Shown piece after piece: positions 61,301-64,000 of a stretch of DNA of 64,000 bases. This stretch comes from Tubulanus polymorphus (taxonomy: Eukaryota > Nemertea > Palaeonemertea > Tubulaniformes > Tubulanidae). The notes under the pieces were generated by a model. The model made no database searches, was not told the origin of the DNA, and saw only the letters and a program-made list of their open reading frames with translations. Both the position numbers and the translations under genes were made by a program. The stretch lies in NCBI RefSeq assembly GCF_964204645.1, contig NC_134026.1, positions 8,195,450-8,259,449 on the forward strand. Reading direction: 5' to 3'. Position 1 is the first letter of the stretch. Every line of letters begins with the position of its first letter.

Positions 61301-61793
61301 GTGAGTAATGACAGCGCGCACACTTCTCCTTCTGGGCTGCTATCAATAATGCCGAGCAAGTAGAGAGATACGGTTAGGGCTCCGTGCATTAGTTTAACTA
61401 TTGACTCTAAAACGTTACCATGGTTTAACTCGAGCACCGGGACTTCTCCAAGCGTTAGTAAGCGATGACCCGGTCAGAAAATAGGCCGTTCGGGGGCAGG
61501 TAGGCTCCCCGCTAGCGAACCAATTTGTATCTGGCTGCTAAAACTTCTGACAGGTTTTGCTAACACTGACGAACGCTCTTCTATCTTATGCGAAAACCCA
61601 TTAATCACTTGACACGTATATGAGTGAAAGATGGAATTATAATGTACAGGCTATCTTTATCAATACTTAACAACAACTAACAAGCATACGAGTAATAGCG
61701 TATATCAGCCATAATGATATCGTATATACAACTTGCATCTCAATACCGTTCTCATAACAACTTTATGAATACCTGTCCACTAAACAACACGCG
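55377..61793. other. FGFRL1 upstream intron or 5' region
   Basis: No coding exon recognised on either strand. A GGGCCAAATTT-family MITE is at 58918-59165. The rest is mostly single-copy sequence with no further transposon that I could define, more than I would expect given the density elsewhere. It could hold regulatory DNA, but nothing in the sequence shows this directly. Confidence 0.4.
58918..59165. mobile_element. MITE, GGGCCAAATTT family
   Basis: Stand-alone relative of the intron 8 element of the transporter array; shares AACGTCGTACCAGGCCCG, a GAATTGCTACTCGTTCC-like block and GATCCGGGCCAAATTGTC. Confidence 0.6.
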
Positions 61794-62017
61794 TTAACCC
61801 TTTAAAGCCCGGGCCATCCTAGGAAACTAATCGAATGTGAGTGCGTGACGCACATCCCTATCACCTGCCTTCTATAATTTCCCAGAGAGGGAGTTTGTCA
61901 ACAACCAGTATGCTGGGCAGGATACAGAATCTACATCCCGGAGGAATCAGGCCCGATTCCCGTCCGCCTTCATACTTGGCGTCGACTCAAAAGGTGCCTT
62001 GGGCTGTAAAGAGTTAA
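61794..62017. mobile_element. piggyBac-like MITE flanked by TTAA
   Basis: TTAA at 61794-61797 and 62014-62017. The ends CCCTTTAAAGCCCGGG and CCTTGGGCTGTAAAGAG are inverse-like. Confidence 0.55.
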
Positions 62018-63461
62018 ACGAGCGCTCGTTTCTGCGCGATTCATGCTTCTCAACGCAGAAACTGTCGAGCACTAAAAACAAACCCTCAAGTTCGTTCCCT
62101 TCTCTAGACGCATGAAAGAAACACAACCCTTATACCATTTACGGTTTCTACGCGTTTAGATATGGATCGACCTTTTTGTTACGTATATGCATCAATCTCA
62201 ACGGCACCGTTCTCTTTTTTCCGCTAGGCGAGTTAGAAAAAAATCGATCGTCTTTTTTTGAGTTGAATTTATCTTGATAGCACCACCACCGCGTGGCATT
62301 CCAACTTTCGCTGCAGTTCGAATTCCTGTACACCGAACGCATCGAGATTGTGAGAGACGTCTGAGATTTCCGTTTGGTTAAAGAGAACAAGTTTGCGAAT
62401 GTTTGGCAGTTACTCGGATGAAGGGTTCATTGGAGTGCATAACAATGTTTGATCAACCTCTCCATGTCAAAAATCACGCACTGCCTATTTGGTGAACCCA
62501 TTTGCCAAAGTTGAATTTCGGGTCTTGTGACAAACAACACAGGTCAATCTATCAAACATCGATGTGATCTCGAAAGTTTAACTAAAATCTAATTTTGATT
62601 CGAGCGTCGATCGTGATAATGTGTATTCAATGACAATCGGGGGTTCCAAAGAACTGTTGACCAAAATCTCCCCCTCAATCGTTTTGCTAGAATTTTTTCT
62701 CACGGCCAAGTTTGAGAAATGCTTCAGTTTGAAACAATAAAGTGTGAACCATTGTGCTTATTGAGAACTTAAAGTGTACACATCCAAATTAAACCACACT
62801 TTTCAGGTAAACCGGGGCCACGATTTGAGTCATGAATGAATATGTATACCACAGACAAACCTTTCGAATACAGGGACGGATCTATAGAGTCTGATTTAGG
62901 GAGGGGTGCAACCCCGAAAAAAGGCATTTCATATAATTACAAAGACACCCCGAAAGAAAACCCATCGCAAAATATTAACTCATTCTTGGAACTTCGTATG
63001 AATTTAAACTTTTTAAGGTATACCAGTAGTTGTTTGATATTTTTCATTTTCCAGTTAAATTTTAATTCTAGGGCAACTTGACATTTTAAGGGGCGCACCC
63101 TCCCATAACTCCCCTTGGTTCTGCCCCTGAAATACGGTGATGTTATTTGTTGATTTATGTTGGGCGAATATGATTCTATAATGGATAAAGAAATCCAATT
63201 CCGATTCTGAATTCGAATTACACCCTTTCCCTGTCGCTGTCCTAATGCAAACCATCATGAATTGAAAGATCTAAAACAAACATCATCCGGGATTAAGAAT
63301 AATCCTTGTAAATAACTGTTGTCATGGTGATTGTAATCAATCGTAGCTTAAAAGATGGTCTAATTTGTTGGTCATGTTCGACAACACACACGGATACACG
63401 CCATCTTTGATGTCGAATCCAACGACCTCGCTGAGATGAGCGTTGCGAATGTCGTCGCTGC

Positions 63462-63512
63462 AAATATTGTCACATCGTCCCTCGGCATGAATTCGAACCT
63501 AATGGCATTTTC
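63462..63512 (-). mobile_element. tRNA-derived SINE fragment, family A
   Basis: Minus-strand GCCATTAGGTTCGAATTCATGCCGAGGGACGATG, sharing CCGAGGGACGATG with the copy at 31148. Confidence 0.5.
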
Positions 63513-63639
63513 AAACAATACCATACGAAATAATATTTTCGAAGTTTAGAGCTTATGATCGAACGCATTATAACTCGGTCTTATACCAATCTCACAGCGT
63601 CGGCCATCTTGGAATTAGGTTTCACCACTAATATAAGAA

Positions 63640-63855
63640 GGTCCCGCAACAATAACGAACAAATAAAGTCCGGAAATGTTTCCTTGAGCTGTTAATTTAT
63701 TCAACGTTTCGACTATATTCTGATGTTCACCATCTTCGGGAACACTGAATTCAGTATCGGCTTCAGTTGAATTCAGTTTTTTCGTCATTATTGTGGGATT
63801 CTCGTTATATTATCGTCGCAATACGGATATAGTGTCTCACTAACGGTGATAATAC
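63640..63855. repeat. Dispersed repeat with TTATTGTGGGATTCTC end
   Basis: Relative of 25780-25995, with CAACGTTTCGA and AAGTCCGGAAA blocks, then the shared right end followed by ATATAGTGTCTCAC. Confidence 0.5.
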
Positions 63856-64000
63856 GGTGACCAATGTTTCGATAAAAAAGGTCAAACCAACCGACGTTCC
63901 GTTTTACTAAAGTTCGCCAATAGTCAACCGACTACACAAAGGTCGCCATTAGTTCACCGGGCACGCAGCTATTTGACTTGGCACCATCGGCTTCACGATG

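Noticed and set aside
63363-63460. FGFRL1 Ig1 exon: a minus-strand frame contains DGVYPC, like the end of an Ig domain
   Set aside because: No upstream Cys/Trp core, it abuts SINE sequence, and the residue before Gly is not in the D-x-G-x-Y-x-C pattern.

Overview
The window is animal nuclear DNA: AT-rich, with spliced genes, long introns and a dense population of small hairpin transposons and SINEs. Three single-copy genes (DYNC2I2/WDR34, LYAR, FGFRL1) and the gene content point to a bilaterian invertebrate. A lophotrochozoan such as a mollusc, annelid, brachiopod or nemertean is my best guess, because FGFRL1 is missing from flies and nematodes. I cannot name the species.

Region 1 (about 1.9-28 kb) is a tandem array of three complete SLC43-type transporter genes, all on the minus strand and closest to SLC43A3/ENBT1. 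Each has ten coding exons. Copies 1 and 2 lie in a roughly 10.5-kb direct duplication that is almost base-for-base identical and that also carries a dead non-LTR retrotransposon and a 1.77-kb element with ~500-bp inverted arms. Copy 3 is older, more diverged, and lacks both insertions: its 5' flank still shows the empty site.

Region 2 (29.8-43.5 kb) holds two plus-strand genes in head-to-tail order. DYNC2I2 (WDR34, dynein-2 intermediate chain; 11 exons, 494 aa) is followed by LYAR (nucleolar C2HC zinc-finger protein; 8 exons, 376 aa). Their introns are stuffed with hairpin MITEs. The last LYAR intron contains a 1.24-kb element whose internal ~150-bp tandem repeats each carry a close match to the CTCF core motif.

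Region 3 (45.4-64 kb) is the 3' half of FGFRL1 on the minus strand: linker micro-exon, Ig2, Ig3 in two exons, and transmembrane plus tail exon. The exons for the signal peptide and first Ig domain were not found and probably lie beyond 64 kb. Downstream of the stop codon, 4.9 kb of ORF-poor sequence ends at a double polyadenylation signal and looks like a long 3' UTR. In transcript sense it contains 11 canonical seed-match sites for miR-10 (five 8-mers, four 7mer-m8, two 7mer-A1), the most striking signal in the window.

The transporter array, the cilium/nucleolus pair and the FGF receptor-like gene have no evident shared pathway. The common theme is how mobile elements and local duplication have shaped the locus.
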